A stretch of 64,000 nucleotides of DNA from Streptomyces sp. NBC_01465 (GTDB lineage: Bacteria > Actinomycetota > Actinomycetes > Streptomycetales > Streptomycetaceae). The position numbers and the translations under genes are program-made. Of this stretch, positions 42,153 through 50,857 are shown piece by piece; position 1 is the stretch's first letter; every line of letters starts with the position of its first letter. The stretch covers positions 2,108,001-2,172,000 of the forward strand of contig NZ_CP109467.1 of assembly GCF_036227325.1 (NCBI RefSeq), in the 5' to 3' direction. Under the pieces are notes generated by a model that was not told the DNA's origin, did no database searches, and saw only the letters and a list, made by a program, of their open reading frames with translations.

Positions 42153-42902
42153 TCAGGGAAGCACCGGTGCGAAGTCGTCGGCCAGGATGGCGTGATGGGC
42201 GCCGCGCAAGGTCGGGCCCGGGTCGACCCCGAGTTGCTCCCGCAGCAGAACGCACCCGGCGCGGAAGGTCTCGAACGCCTCGGCCTGCCGATCGCTTCGA
42301 TGCAGAGCGATCATCAGCTTCGCCCGGAACGACTCCCGCCACGGATGCGCACGCACCAACTGCGTGAGTTCTCCCACCAGTTCGTGGTGCCGCCCCAGCC
42401 GCAGGTCCGCCTCGATGCGACCCTCCAGCGCTTCCGTACGCGCCATGTCGACACGGGGCCGCTCGTTGTCGGCCAGCGCATCGGTCACCCCTGCGAGAGC
42501 GGGGCCGCTCCACAGCCCGAGTGCCGACCGGAAGCGCGACGCCGCCTCAGCGATCCGTTCCGTACGCATCAACGAATGTGCCTCCCTGGTCAGTTGGCAG
42601 AAGTCGTCCAGATCAAAACGGGCGCCCTCCCTCTCCAAACGGTATCCCCGGCCACACCGAGTGATCCTCGCACCGCCGTGGACATGCCCCCTGAGCCGCG
42701 ACGCGTAGGTGTAGATCTGCGCCTGGTACGTGGCGGGAGGCCTCCGCTCCCACAGCACCCCGCCGAGGTCGGAGTCCGACACGATCCAGCCGTCGGCCAG
42801 CAAGAGGGCTGCCAGCAAAGACTGTTGCTTGCAACCACCCACCGGGGCCTCCACCCCGTCGGACCACAGGCCGACAGGCCCGAGAACACGAAAGTCCAAC
42901 AT
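42153..42902 (-). CDS. AfsR/SARP-family transcriptional activator
   Basis: 249 aa: an N-terminal OmpR-like winged helix (about 1-92, MLDFRVLGPVGLWSDG, ending RCGRGYRLE) and a bacterial transcriptional-activation domain (about 99-244, ending REQLGVDPGPTLRGAHHAIL). This is the short SARP architecture of ActII-ORF4/RedD, with no ATPase. Such genes usually activate secondary metabolite clusters, but none is in this window. It is divergent from the two-component system, with a 29-bp palindrome between them. Confidence 0.92.
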   Translation of the reverse strand: MLDFRVLGPVGLWSDGVEAPVGGCKQQSLLAALLLADGWIVSDSDLGGVLWERRPPATYQAQIYTYASRLRGHVHGGARITRCGRGYRLEREGARFDLDDFCQLTREAHSLMRTERIAEAASRFRSALGLWSGPALAGVTDALADNERPRVDMARTEALEGRIEADLRLGRHHELVGELTQLVRAHPWRESFRAKLMIALHRSDRQAEAFETFRAGCVLLREQLGVDPGPTLRGAHHAILADDFAPVLP

Positions 42903-42931
42903 GACCGACCATCAGCTCCCAACTGGCTCTC

Positions 42932-42960
42932 GATGACACCACGTTGTCGACGGTGTCATC
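42932..42960. promoter_or_regulatory. 29-bp operator-like palindrome between SARP and histidine kinase genes
   Basis: GATGACACC (42932-42940) and GGTGTCATC (42952-42960) are perfect 9-bp arms separated by 11 bp. It starts 30 bp upstream of the SARP ATG. The centre spacing of about 20 bp fits a dimer bridging two helical turns, such as the adjacent response regulator. Confidence 0.55.
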
Positions 42961-43091
42961 CGATGCCGGTCGCGGCCCAGTGCTGTCGTCCCGGGTCCGG
43001 GGTGCATTCGTCACATGCTGGATCATGAAGAATTCACGGTCTCGCGGTTATGATCCCTCTCAGCGTGCGGGCGGAGGGGGCCAGCAGGACG

Positions 43092-44288
43092 ATGTCGTCA
43101 CAGGACGGTTCCGAACTGGCCGCGGATCGCCCGGAGTCGGAGCAGATCAACACTCCCGCGCCGCGCCTCGCCCAGGGCATCCTCCTGGCCGCGATGCTGA
43201 GCTTCCTGGTCATCTCGATGCTCAACGTCATCAGCCTCGGCCTGGGTGTGGTGCCAGACCTGGTGGCGCTGACCTGTGTGGCCGTCATCTTCGCGCTGCA
43301 GCTCCGGCACTCGCGTCCCGAAGCGAACCGGGTCCCCCCGCGCCAGAGACTGGTCACCCTCGGGACCCAGGCGCTTCTGACGTTCCTCCCCCTCCTTGTC
43401 TTCAAGGCCGCCTGGGGCGGCATGGCCGGGTTCTTCGCCGGCTCACTGCTGCTTTTGCTGCCGTCGCGTGTCGCCTGGCCGCTCTTCGGCGCAGTGGGCC
43501 TGATGATGCTGCTGCCACCCCTCCTGGAGGGGCGTCCGGTGCTGGAAAGCGTCTATATGTGCCAGTCCACCTGGCTGACCGGTGTGGTGGTGTTCGGACT
43601 GACCCGGCTGGCCGAGCTGGTGCACGTACTGCACGACACCCGGGGGCAGTTGGCCCGGATGGCCGTCACGAAGGAACGGCTGCGGTTCGCACGCGACCTG
43701 CACGATCTGCTCGGCTACAGCCTCTCCGCGATCACCTTGAAGAGCGAGCTCATCCACCGTCTGGTCACGTCCCATCCGCAGCGCGCCCTCTCCGAGGTAC
43801 GCGACGTGCTGGTCATCTCCCGGCAGTCGCTGGCCGATGTGCGCATGGTCGCCGGAGGGCTGCGCGACATGTCCTTGACCGATGAACTCACCTCTGCTGA
43901 GGGCCTGTTGACTGCAGCGGAGGTAGACATCCGTGTCGACCTGCGGCTGGGGACGATGAGCCGGCAGGCCGGCACCGTGCTCGCTGCCGTACTCCGCGAG
44001 GCCGTCACCAATCTGCTGCGGCACTCCAAGGCCGACCGCTGTCTGATCGAGGCGGTGCAGGAGGAGGGCCGGATCCGGCTGTGTGTCGAGAACAACGGCG
44101 TGGACCCCGACTACCGCGACCCGTCCGCGCACAGCGGCAGCGGTCTCGGCAACCTCGCCGCCCGGATGCACGAGATCTCCGGCGAACTGAGCACCTTCCG
44201 CGGCCCCGACGACACCTTCCGGCTCGTCGCCGAGGCCCCGGCCTTCGACGCCGCGACGCCGGCCGCCGGAAAGGAGTCCGTCCGGTGA
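43092..44288 (+). CDS. NarL-type sensor histidine kinase
   Basis: 398 aa from ATG at 43092. A TATGAT -10-like hexamer at 43049-43054 argues against the earlier in-frame ATG at 43050. About five membrane helices (residues 27-175) with little extracytoplasmic domain, then HisKA_3 with the phospho-acceptor His204 (FARDLHDLLGYSLS) and an HATPase with the N-box Asn307 (REAVTNLLRHS). It resembles the DesK group. It overlaps the regulator gene by 4 bp. Confidence 0.92.
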   Translation: MSSQDGSELAADRPESEQINTPAPRLAQGILLAAMLSFLVISMLNVISLGLGVVPDLVALTCVAVIFALQLRHSRPEANRVPPRQRLVTLGTQALLTFLPLLVFKAAWGGMAGFFAGSLLLLLPSRVAWPLFGAVGLMMLLPPLLEGRPVLESVYMCQSTWLTGVVVFGLTRLAELVHVLHDTRGQLARMAVTKERLRFARDLHDLLGYSLSAITLKSELIHRLVTSHPQRALSEVRDVLVISRQSLADVRMVAGGLRDMSLTDELTSAEGLLTAAEVDIRVDLRLGTMSRQAGTVLAAVLREAVTNLLRHSKADRCLIEAVQEEGRIRLCVENNGVDPDYRDPSAHSGSGLGNLAARMHEISGELSTFRGPDDTFRLVAEAPAFDAATPAAGKESVR

Positions 44289-44902
44289 CCCTTCGCCTTC
44301 GCCTCCTGCTGGCAGAGGACATGCACATGGTGCGCGGAGCTCTGGTGGCGCTGCTCGGCCTGGAGGACGACCTCGAAGTGGTCGCCGAACTGGAGCGCGG
44401 CGACGAGATCGTGGAGACCGCACTCTCCTGCCGTCCCGACGTCGCGATCATCGACATCGACCTGCCGGGACTCGACGGCCTGAGCGCCGCGGCCCAGCTC
44501 AGGGTCCGGCTCCCCGAGTGCCGCACCCTGATCCTCACCAGCCTCGGCCGCCCCGGCACCCTGCGCCGCGCACTCGGCGCCCAGGTCGACGGTTTCCTCC
44601 TCAAGGACGCCCCACCGCGCGAACTGGCCCAGGCGGTACGCCGGGTGGCGGCCGGACACCGGGTGATCGACCCCCAACTGGCGCTGACCGCCTGGGGTGC
44701 CACGGAGAACCCGCTGACGGAACGCGAGACGGAGGTGCTGCGGCTGGCGGCGGAGGGGCTCGAAGCCGGCGAGATCGCCCGGCACCTGCATCTGGCCCCG
44801 GGCACCGTACGCAACTACCTCACGACGGTGGTGACGAAGCTCCTCGCCCGCAACCGGGTGGACGCGATCCGCATCGCCCGCGAGGCGGGCTGGCTGCCGT
44901 AG
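44285..44902 (+). CDS. NarL/LuxR-type response regulator
   Basis: 205 aa; GTG start in a GTGA overlap. Receiver: acidic pair Glu11-Asp12, phospho-Asp57 (IIDIDLPG) and Lys in FLLKDAPP. The LuxR-type helix-turn-helix is complete (LTERETEVLRLAAEGLEAGE, then APGTVRNYLTTVVTKL). It forms a pair with the kinase upstream and likely controls the nearby ABC exporter, SARP gene or both; the 29-bp palindrome is a candidate site. It resembles the second pair at 60436-62216. Confidence 0.93.
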   Translation: MTLRLRLLLAEDMHMVRGALVALLGLEDDLEVVAELERGDEIVETALSCRPDVAIIDIDLPGLDGLSAAAQLRVRLPECRTLILTSLGRPGTLRRALGAQVDGFLLKDAPPRELAQAVRRVAAGHRVIDPQLALTAWGATENPLTERETEVLRLAAEGLEAGEIARHLHLAPGTVRNYLTTVVTKLLARNRVDAIRIAREAGWLP

Positions 44903-44918
44903 GCCCCGCGCGGGTCGC

Positions 44919-44949
44919 TTGACCTTGCCGCAGCGTCAGGGTTTCTACT
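44919..44949 (+). promoter_or_regulatory. MerR-type promoter with 19-bp spacer (autoregulatory), leaderless
   Basis: TTGACC (44919-44924), 19-bp spacer, TCTACT (44944-44949). An imperfect dyad ACCTTG...CAGGGT fills the spacer. The merR ATG at 44957 is 7 nt beyond the -10. Same geometry as the promoter at 37837-37867. Confidence 0.75.
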
Positions 44950-44956
44950 GGGCCTC

Positions 44957-45733
44957 ATGCGAATCGGCGAGATCGCCGCACTCGCCGGGGTCACCCCCCG
45001 CGCCGTGCGGCACTACCACCACCTCGGCCTGTTGCCCGAGCCCGAGCGGCTCCCCAACGGCTACCGCGACTACGGCGTACGGCACGCCGTCTCCCTGGCC
45101 CGGATCAGACGCCTGACCGAGCTCGGGCTCGGACTCCCCGAAGTACGTGATGTGCTCGCCGACGACGAGGGGCGCGAACTGGCCGAGGTCCTGGAGGAGC
45201 TCGACGCGGACCTGGCCCGCCAGGAGGCCGCGATCGGGGAACGGCGCGCACAGCTCCGCGTACTCCTCGATCAGGCGCGGCAGGGCACGCTGCCCGCGGA
45301 GGGGCCGCTGTCACCGGGCCTCACGGAGCTGCTCTCGGCGTTCTCGCCGAGCGGCTCAGCGACCGCCGCGAAGGACCGCGAGCATCTGACGCTGATCGAC
45401 TCACTGGCCGCCCCCGAGGAGCGCGACCGCCTGATCGCCGCGCTGCGCCCGCTCGCTGCGGACCCCGAACTCACGGCGCGGGTCAAGGAGTTGTACGTAC
45501 GCCTCGACGACCTCGCGGACGCCTCGCCCGACGACCCGCGCATCCGGCCACTGGCCGACGAGTTCGCGGCAAGCGTCCCGGAAGCCGTGGTCGACCTGTT
45601 CGGCGGCGCGAGCGAGGCGACGCGGGACCATCCCTACGGCGAGGCGCTGCTGGCGGATTTCGCGCCCGCCCAGGAGGCGGTCGTACGACGCCTGATGGAG
45701 CGCCTGGCCGACCGAGCCCGGGGGAATCAATGA
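44957..45733 (+). CDS. MerR-family regulator with helical C-terminal domain
   Basis: 258 aa. N-terminal winged helix (MRIGEIAALAGVTPRAVRHY, HHLGLLPEPER), dimer helix, then a helical domain of about 140 residues without Cys or His clusters, so a small-molecule or orphan type. Its own promoter has the 19-bp MerR spacer, indicating autoregulation. It overlaps the following membrane-protein gene by 4 bp, the likely co-regulated partner. Confidence 0.92.
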   Translation: MRIGEIAALAGVTPRAVRHYHHLGLLPEPERLPNGYRDYGVRHAVSLARIRRLTELGLGLPEVRDVLADDEGRELAEVLEELDADLARQEAAIGERRAQLRVLLDQARQGTLPAEGPLSPGLTELLSAFSPSGSATAAKDREHLTLIDSLAAPEERDRLIAALRPLAADPELTARVKELYVRLDDLADASPDDPRIRPLADEFAASVPEAVVDLFGGASEATRDHPYGEALLADFAPAQEAVVRRLMERLADRARGNQ

Positions 45734-46362
45734 AAGCCAAACGAGCCGGACAGATCGCATGGCGCCTCACCCTCCACGAGTTCAAGGCCTTCCGCAGCCT
45801 GGGCCTGTGGATCGTCCGGCGCAAGGACGGGGTCGGCCCGGGCGATCATGCGATCGCGTACACCGCGCCACAGACCGCGATGCTGTTCGGCTTCCTCTTC
45901 GTGGCGGTCGTCGAGACGGTGGCCCTCGCCTTCCTGATCCCGTGGCCGCTGGTCCACGCGCTGGTGCTGTTCCTCGACGTCTACACGGTCGTGCAGCTCC
46001 TCGGCCTGCACGCGGCGTGCGTGACACGACCCCATGTGGTGGGCGCGGACGGCTCGTTGAGGATCCGGTACGGAGCGCTTTTCGATCTGCGGATACGCCC
46101 CGAGGACGTGGTGAACGCGCGCGTGGACCGGCGCTACCCGGAGGGCAGCCACTTCCAGCTGACCGACGAGGTGCTGGACATCATCGTGGGCAGCCAGACG
46201 AACGTGAGGATCGACCTGACGACACCCATACCCTTCGTCAGACCGCTGGGAATGCGAGGACACGCGCGCGTGGTGCGGTTCCACGCGGACGACGCCCCGG
46301 CCCTCGTCGCGGCACTCAAGCAGGCGGGCACAGTAAAGGCCCCTGACCAGCACATTCACTGA
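45730..46362 (+). CDS. Membrane protein co-expressed with MerR
   Basis: 210 aa, ATG overlapping the merR stop. Two strong helices (about 48-72 and 76-97) in the N-terminal half, then a soluble C-terminal domain of mixed strands (LRIRYGALFDLRIRPEDVVN, DIIVGSQTNVRIDL). It resembles Streptomyces proteins with a bacterial PH-like tail, without a certain family. Coupling suggests it acts in the response sensed by the MerR protein. 15 bp separate it from the 3' end of rnpB. Confidence 0.78.
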   Translation: MKAKRAGQIAWRLTLHEFKAFRSLGLWIVRRKDGVGPGDHAIAYTAPQTAMLFGFLFVAVVETVALAFLIPWPLVHALVLFLDVYTVVQLLGLHAACVTRPHVVGADGSLRIRYGALFDLRIRPEDVVNARVDRRYPEGSHFQLTDEVLDIIVGSQTNVRIDLTTPIPFVRPLGMRGHARVVRFHADDAPALVAALKQAGTVKAPDQHIH

Positions 46363-46377
46363 TCAGCGGCCTTGAGT

Positions 46378-46787
46378 GGCGGACGAGTCGGCCTGTACGC
46401 CGGGTTTTGTCGCCCGGTGACCTTGCGGTCGCCGGGGAGACGGCCATCCATCTAGGACCGGCATTGCTGCCGGCCTCCTGCGGTCTACCCGCGAACTCGG
46501 GCGAGCAGCCCTCGATCGTCCGCGCAAAGCCGTCTTCCGACGGCCTCTCTTGACCTTGCTCCAGGTGGGGTTTACCTAGCCGCCTGAGTCACCTCAGGCG
46601 CTGGTGGTCTCTTACACCACCGTTTCACCCTTACCGAGGACCGAAGCCCTCGGCGGTCTGTTTTCTGTGGCACTGTCCCGCGGGTCACCCCGGGTGGCCG
46701 TTAGCCACCACCTTGCCCTGTGGAGCCCGGACGTTCCTCGGGAGGATCCGAAGATCCCCACGCGGCCGTCCAGCCGGCTCGTCCGCC
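46378..46787 (-). ncRNA. rnpB: RNase P RNA (bacterial type A)
   Basis: About 410 nt, minus strand. The P4 5' strand GAGGAACGTCCGGGCTCC follows the 5' region, and the 3' end carries ACAGGCCGACTCGTCC. The P1 ends GGCGGACGAG and CTCGTCCGCC pair perfectly, which sets the limits. Other marks are GGTAAGGGTGAAACGGTGG and GGTAAACCCCACC. It is the catalytic RNA that removes tRNA 5' leaders. The length and order match Streptomyces rnpB. Confidence 0.96.
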
Positions 46788-46820
46788 GTAACGACCATGC
46801 TACCGGCTGGACCGGGCGCC

Positions 46821-47399
46821 TCAGACGAAGGCGGCTGTCTCCAGGTCGAAGCCGAAGGGGTCGGGGATCGACAGCGGTTTCCCGAAGGGAAGGGTGCAGT
46901 GCTGGCGGTAGTCGTCCGCCTCGGGGTCGCTGAAGAGCGTGAGCGAGGAGGCTTCACGATCTACGAGGAGATAGAGGGGGATGCCGCCCCGCGCGTAGCA
47001 CCGGCGCTTGTCCTCCCGGTCCGCCCTCGGCTTGGTCGAAGTGACCTCGACGACCAGCGCCACCCCGTCGCAGGGCATCCAGGATTCCGCACCCCGGAAC
47101 AGGCGCAGCGCGGTGGGGGCGAAGGTGCCGTCGGGGATGGCGTGGTTCTTGGGGCAACCTCCGCCGCTCCTGAGCTTGAGGCCCTTGTTCCCGGAGAACT
47201 GCATGTCTGTCAGGGACTTCCTGATCACTTGGGTCACGATCAGGCCGATGTAGTCCTCATGATCCCCATCCGGCGGCGGCGTCACGACAATCTCCCCCTC
47301 GATCAGCTCGGCCCGGAAGCCCTCCGGCGTATCCAGCGCCAGGAAGCCCTCCAGCAGGACATCCGCCTGCGTGAGCGGTTCATGCGGCATGGCAGTCAT
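46821..47399 (-). CDS. Uma2-family putative endonuclease
   Basis: 192 aa from ATG at 47399, with GGAAGGGG about 11 nt upstream; an earlier in-frame ATG (47453) lacks support. The Uma2 restriction-endonuclease-like fold is recognisable: AELIEGEIVVTPPPDGDHE, PDGTFAP and the PD-(D/E)xK core VALVVEVTSTKPRADRE. Uma2 genes are abundant in actinobacteria and cyanobacteria; their role is not settled. Nothing in the neighbourhood suggests a defence island. Confidence 0.88.
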   Translation of the reverse strand: MTAMPHEPLTQADVLLEGFLALDTPEGFRAELIEGEIVVTPPPDGDHEDYIGLIVTQVIRKSLTDMQFSGNKGLKLRSGGGCPKNHAIPDGTFAPTALRLFRGAESWMPCDGVALVVEVTSTKPRADREDKRRCYARGGIPLYLLVDREASSLTLFSDPEADDYRQHCTLPFGKPLSIPDPFGFDLETAAFV

Positions 47400-47495
47400 G
47401 TCGTCACGCCCCTTCCTCGGTCGCTCGCCAGACTGGGACATCGCGTGATCCACCGTCCGTGAGATGGGAGTTCTTCCCTCGATCGTGGCACACGA

Positions 47496-48044
47496 TCACG
47501 GGGCGCCGTCGGAGTTCTCCGCCCGAAATGCCTCGGCGCCCGTCGCCCAGGCCTTGTCCAGGTCCGCGTCGGCGGGGAAGCGGCCCGTCAGTTCGAGCAT
47601 CACCATGCCGTGCGCGAACGCCCACGCCGCCCTGGCCACGTGTTCGTCGCCGCCCACGGCCCGGAAGAGCGGTGCCGCTGCGCGGTTCTCCAGGCCCGGG
47701 GCGATCGCCTCGCGCTCCAGGGGGCGGTCCGTGGCCAAGCGGTAGAGGTGGGGGTGGGCCAGGGCGTACGTGCGGTACGCGGCGGCCAGGGCCGCGAAGG
47801 AGCCCGGTGTGCGGGCCTCCGCCGCTTCCAGCGCCTCCGCCGTTTCCCGTAGCGACTCCGCCTTGAGCGCCGCCTCCACCGCCTGCTTGTCGGGGAAGTG
47901 CTTGTAGAGGGACGGGGCCCTGATGCCGACCGCTTCCGCGATCCGGCGCATCGTGAGGGCGTCCGGGCCCTCCGTCTCCAGGAGGGTCCGCGCCGCCGCG
48001 GTGATCTGCTGGGCGCGGGTGGGGGCGGGGGTGGGGTCAGGCAC
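47496..48044 (-). CDS. TetR-family regulator of the DUF4260 operon
   Basis: 182 aa from GTG at 48044 with AGGAAGG about 9 nt upstream. HTH: ARTLLETEGPDALTMRRIAE, then GIRAPSLYKHFPDKQAVEAA. The C-terminal domain is of the TetR_C_33/WHG-like kind. It overlaps the upstream gene by 8 bp, so it is the second gene of an operon led by the DUF4260 gene; the twin GGCTAAC-N3-GTTAGCC palindromes before that gene are its probable operators. Confidence 0.9.
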   Translation of the reverse strand: MPDPTPAPTRAQQITAAARTLLETEGPDALTMRRIAEAVGIRAPSLYKHFPDKQAVEAALKAESLRETAEALEAAEARTPGSFAALAAAYRTYALAHPHLYRLATDRPLEREAIAPGLENRAAAPLFRAVGGDEHVARAAWAFAHGMVMLELTGRFPADADLDKAWATGAEAFRAENSDGAP

Positions 48045-48462
48045 GCTGGAAGCCTTCCTCGGAGCGCAGGCCGTAGCCGAAGGCGCGATCGTACGAGATG
48101 TGGGCGAGCCAGCCGCACAGAGCCGCAAAAATCGGCGCCCAGGCGAGGGGCGTGAAGGTGTAGAGCGCCATGAGCGCCAACGGGACCAGCGCCCGGTGGG
48201 CCGCGTTGTAGAACGGGACGGCGCGCGGGGCGAGTTGGCCGTGGGCCGGGCGCGGGGCGTCCGAGACGCCGACCAGCATCGTCAGGTCCGGGGCGATGAA
48301 GAAGGCGAGCGCGAAGAGGCCGGCGATCCAGCCGTGGTTGACGGCTTCGAGGACCGCGAACGCCGACCAGAACAGGGCGTTCACCAGCCAGGCGGTGCGG
48401 CGGGTGGTCCTGAGGACCGATGCGGTGGTGGTTGTGGTGGTGGTGGTCGTCGTCGCACTCAT
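48037..48462 (-). CDS. DUF4260 membrane protein with a poly-Thr N-terminus
   Basis: 141 aa from ATG at 48462, with CAGGAGG upstream. After MSA comes a run of ten Thr residues coded by a simple ACN repeat, then RTTRRTAWLVNALF and about four hydrophobic segments. The DUF4260 pattern LTMLVGV, YNAAHRALVPLAL and GWLAHISYDRAFGYGL is clear. Function unknown. The Thr run is likely unstable and strain-variable. Confidence 0.88.
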   Translation of the reverse strand: MSATTTTTTTTTTASVLRTTRRTAWLVNALFWSAFAVLEAVNHGWIAGLFALAFFIAPDLTMLVGVSDAPRPAHGQLAPRAVPFYNAAHRALVPLALMALYTFTPLAWAPIFAALCGWLAHISYDRAFGYGLRSEEGFQRA

Positions 48463-48482
48463 GGCTGGCCTCCTGCGGCAGT

Positions 48483-48526
48483 GGCTAACGCTGTTAGCCA
48501 TGAGTGTGCGGCTAACGGCGTTAGCC
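48483..48526. promoter_or_regulatory. Twin TetR operators with a consensus -35
   Basis: GGCTAAC-GCT-GTTAGCC (48483-48499) and GGCTAAC-GGC-GTTAGCC (48510-48526), centres 27 bp apart. On the minus strand a perfect TTGACA (-35) lies at 48527-48532, so operator 2 fills the promoter spacer and operator 1 the transcript start region. Both arms are perfect. Confidence 0.85.
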
Positions 48527-48542
48527 TGTCAAGGGACTGGAA

Positions 48543-49982
48543 TCACGCCGGGGCGAACTGCACCTTCGCCGCACCCGGGTCCGCCTGCGTCAGCCGTACG
48601 CGCAGGCGCTCCCCCAGCGGCAGCTTCGCCGTGCCGCCCTTGATCGCGGCCACCACCGCCGGGTCCTCCAGGTGCACCGTGCCGGCGGTCGGGTCCTGCT
48701 CCTTCACGTCCACCACGTACGCGTCGAACGTCTCGCCCACCCGGTCCTTGAGCAGCGCCGCCTCGACGATGTCCACGCACTCGCGCTCCACGGAGTTGGC
48801 GCGGCGCGTGCCGTCCGCCATCTCCTGGGAGAGGTCGGGGAGGGCCGCCGTCACCCACTCCGGGGGTTCCTCCCCGGCCACCGCCGCCAGGCACAGCTCG
48901 CCCGCGTAACGGTCGACCAGGCGGCGCAGGGGTGCCGTGCAGTGGGTGTAGGGGGCCGCCACCGCCGCGTGGGTGGCGGGGTCCGGGCGCTCGCCGTTCG
49001 TGAACGTCGTGTAGCCCGCGCCCCTCAGCAGCGTCGTGCACTCCTGGAGGAAGGCCGCGTGACGCGGGTTCTTGGGGTCCAGGGTGCGGATCAGCCGGGA
49101 GTACGGGACGTGGTGCGGCCAGTCGATGCGCAGCGCCTTCGCCGAGCGGCGCAGGCGCGAGACCGCGCCGTCGGGGGCCGTGGGGAGCGTACGGAGGATG
49201 CCCGTGCCTGACGTGAGCATCAGGTCCGCTGCCGCCATGCCGGTGAGGAGGGAGATCTGGGCGTTCCAGCCGTCGGCGGGGAGCGGGGTGCGGTAGCCGA
49301 GGACGTAGGTGCCGTTCTGTTCGGTGATCTCCTGCTCGGGGACGTTCAGGGAGATGCCGCCCCGCGCCACCTCCAGCGCCTCGCGGAGGTGGCCGATGTC
49401 GGCGAGGAGGGCGATCGGGGGCTCGGCCGTGCCGGCGTCGATGCGGTGCTGGACCGTCTCGTAGTCGAGCTTCGCCCGGCTGCGTACGAGCGCGCGCTCC
49501 ACGTGGGTCGCCGTCGTGCTGCCGTCGTGGTCCAGGTCGATCTGCCAGAGCAGCGCCGGGGTCGGCTGGTCCGGGAGGAGGCTCGCCGCGCCCTCGGAGA
49601 GGAGGGGCGGGTGGAGGGGGACCTTCGCGTCGGGGAAGTAGAGCGTCGTCACGCGGCGGTGCGCCTCTGCGTCGATCGCGCCGCCGGGGGTCACGAAGGC
49701 GGTCACGTCGGCGATCGCGTAGTGGACGCGGAAGCCCGTGGGCGTACGAGCGAGGTGCATCGCCTGGTCGAGGTCGCGGGAGGTCGGCGGGTCGACCGTG
49801 AAGAAGGGGATGTCCGTCGCGTCGCGGGCGGGCAGGCGCGGGGACTTGGCGGATCGTTCCGCCTCGGCGAGTACCTCGGGCGGGAAGTCGTCGGGGAGCT
49901 CGAGTTTTGTGCGCAGCTCGCACAGGGCGGCCCGCAGCGGGGCGTCGTCGGGGCCGGTCATGTGCATATGGCGGCTGGGCAT
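48543..49982 (-). CDS. RNB-domain (RNase II/R-like) ribonuclease
   Basis: 479 aa. The RNB catalytic loop reads VDPPTSRDLDQAM (Asp64, Asp70, Asp72; the fourth usual Asp is Gln73). Other RNB marks: HYAIADVTAFV, the GISLNVPEQE region and YTHCTAPLRRLVDRY. N-terminal cold-shock domains are absent, and a short S1/OB-like tail may follow (about 400-479). It is the single-RNB form common in actinobacteria. A minus-strand TACGCT (49989-49994) is 6 nt before the start, predicting a leaderless mRNA. Confidence 0.9.
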   Translation of the reverse strand: MPSRHMHMTGPDDAPLRAALCELRTKLELPDDFPPEVLAEAERSAKSPRLPARDATDIPFFTVDPPTSRDLDQAMHLARTPTGFRVHYAIADVTAFVTPGGAIDAEAHRRVTTLYFPDAKVPLHPPLLSEGAASLLPDQPTPALLWQIDLDHDGSTTATHVERALVRSRAKLDYETVQHRIDAGTAEPPIALLADIGHLREALEVARGGISLNVPEQEITEQNGTYVLGYRTPLPADGWNAQISLLTGMAAADLMLTSGTGILRTLPTAPDGAVSRLRRSAKALRIDWPHHVPYSRLIRTLDPKNPRHAAFLQECTTLLRGAGYTTFTNGERPDPATHAAVAAPYTHCTAPLRRLVDRYAGELCLAAVAGEEPPEWVTAALPDLSQEMADGTRRANSVERECVDIVEAALLKDRVGETFDAYVVDVKEQDPTAGTVHLEDPAVVAAIKGGTAKLPLGERLRVRLTQADPGAAKVQFAPA

Positions 49983-50070
49983 GGGGCGAGCGTATTGCGG
50001 GTGGGGGCGCCCGGCACCTTTACGCTGGCGGCGGTTGTTGTCGTAGGTACGTACATGAAGGAGACAAGCC

Positions 50071-50853
50071 GTGCTGGTGCTCTTGCCGCCGTCGGAGGGT
50101 AAGGCCGCGAGTGGGTCCGGTGCGCCCCTGAAGCTGGAGTCGCTGTCGCTGCCCGGGCTGACCGAGGCACGGGCGGTGGTGCTGGACTCCCTGGTGGAGC
50201 TCTGCGCGGGCGACGAGGAGAAGGCGCGCGAGGTGCTCGGGCTGAGCGAGGGGCTGCGGGGCGAGGTCGCGAAGAACGTGGAGCTGCGGACCGCGGGGGC
50301 GCGGCCCGCGGGGCAGATCTACACGGGTGTGCTGTACGACGCACTGGATCTCGCGACGCTGGACGCGGCGGCCAAGCGGCGGGCCGGGAAGGCGCTGCTG
50401 ATTTCTTCCGGGCTGTGGGGGGCGGTGCGGGTGGGCGACCGGATTCCTTCGTACCGGTGCTCCATGGGCGTCAAACTTCCGGGGCTCGGGGCGCTCGGGG
50501 CTTTCTGGCGGGGGCCCATGGCGGAGGTGATGCCGGAGGCCGCGGGGGGTGGGCTTGTGCTTGATCTGCGGTCGGGGGCTTATGCGGCCGCGTGGAAGCC
50601 GAAGGGGGAGGTTGCCGGGCGGACCGCTTCCGTGCGGGTGCTGCATGCGCCGACCCGGAAGGTCGTCAGCCACTTCAACAAGGCCACGAAGGGGCGGATC
50701 GTACGGGATCTGCTGGTGGCGGGGGCGGCGCCCGGTGGGCCTGCGGAGCTGGTGGAGGTGTTGCGGGAGCTGGGGTACGTGGTGGAGGCGTCGGCTCCGG
50801 GCAAGGGTGGGCAGGCGTGGTCTCTGGATGTGCTGGTGGATCAGATCCACTAG
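50071..50853 (+). CDS. yaaA: Peroxide stress protein YaaA (DUF328)
   Basis: 260 aa; GTG with AAGGAG upstream. Starts [11 protein letters not shown], the family hallmark, and keeps [30 protein letters not shown] and [15 protein letters not shown]. In E. coli YaaA lowers free iron and DNA damage during peroxide stress and binds DNA. It is divergent from the RNB ribonuclease. Confidence 0.92.
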   Translation: MLVLLPPSEGKAASGSGAPLKLESLSLPGLTEARAVVLDSLVELCAGDEEKAREVLGLSEGLRGEVAKNVELRTAGARPAGQIYTGVLYDALDLATLDAAAKRRAGKALLISSGLWGAVRVGDRIPSYRCSMGVKLPGLGALGAFWRGPMAEVMPEAAGGGLVLDLRSGAYAAAWKPKGEVAGRTASVRVLHAPTRKVVSHFNKATKGRIVRDLLVAGAAPGGPAELVEVLRELGYVVEASAPGKGGQAWSLDVLVDQIH

Positions 50854-50857
50854 GCCT

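Noticed and set aside
46372..46800. Short open frames inside 46378-46787
   Set aside because: The region is the structured RNase P RNA; the frames have no support.
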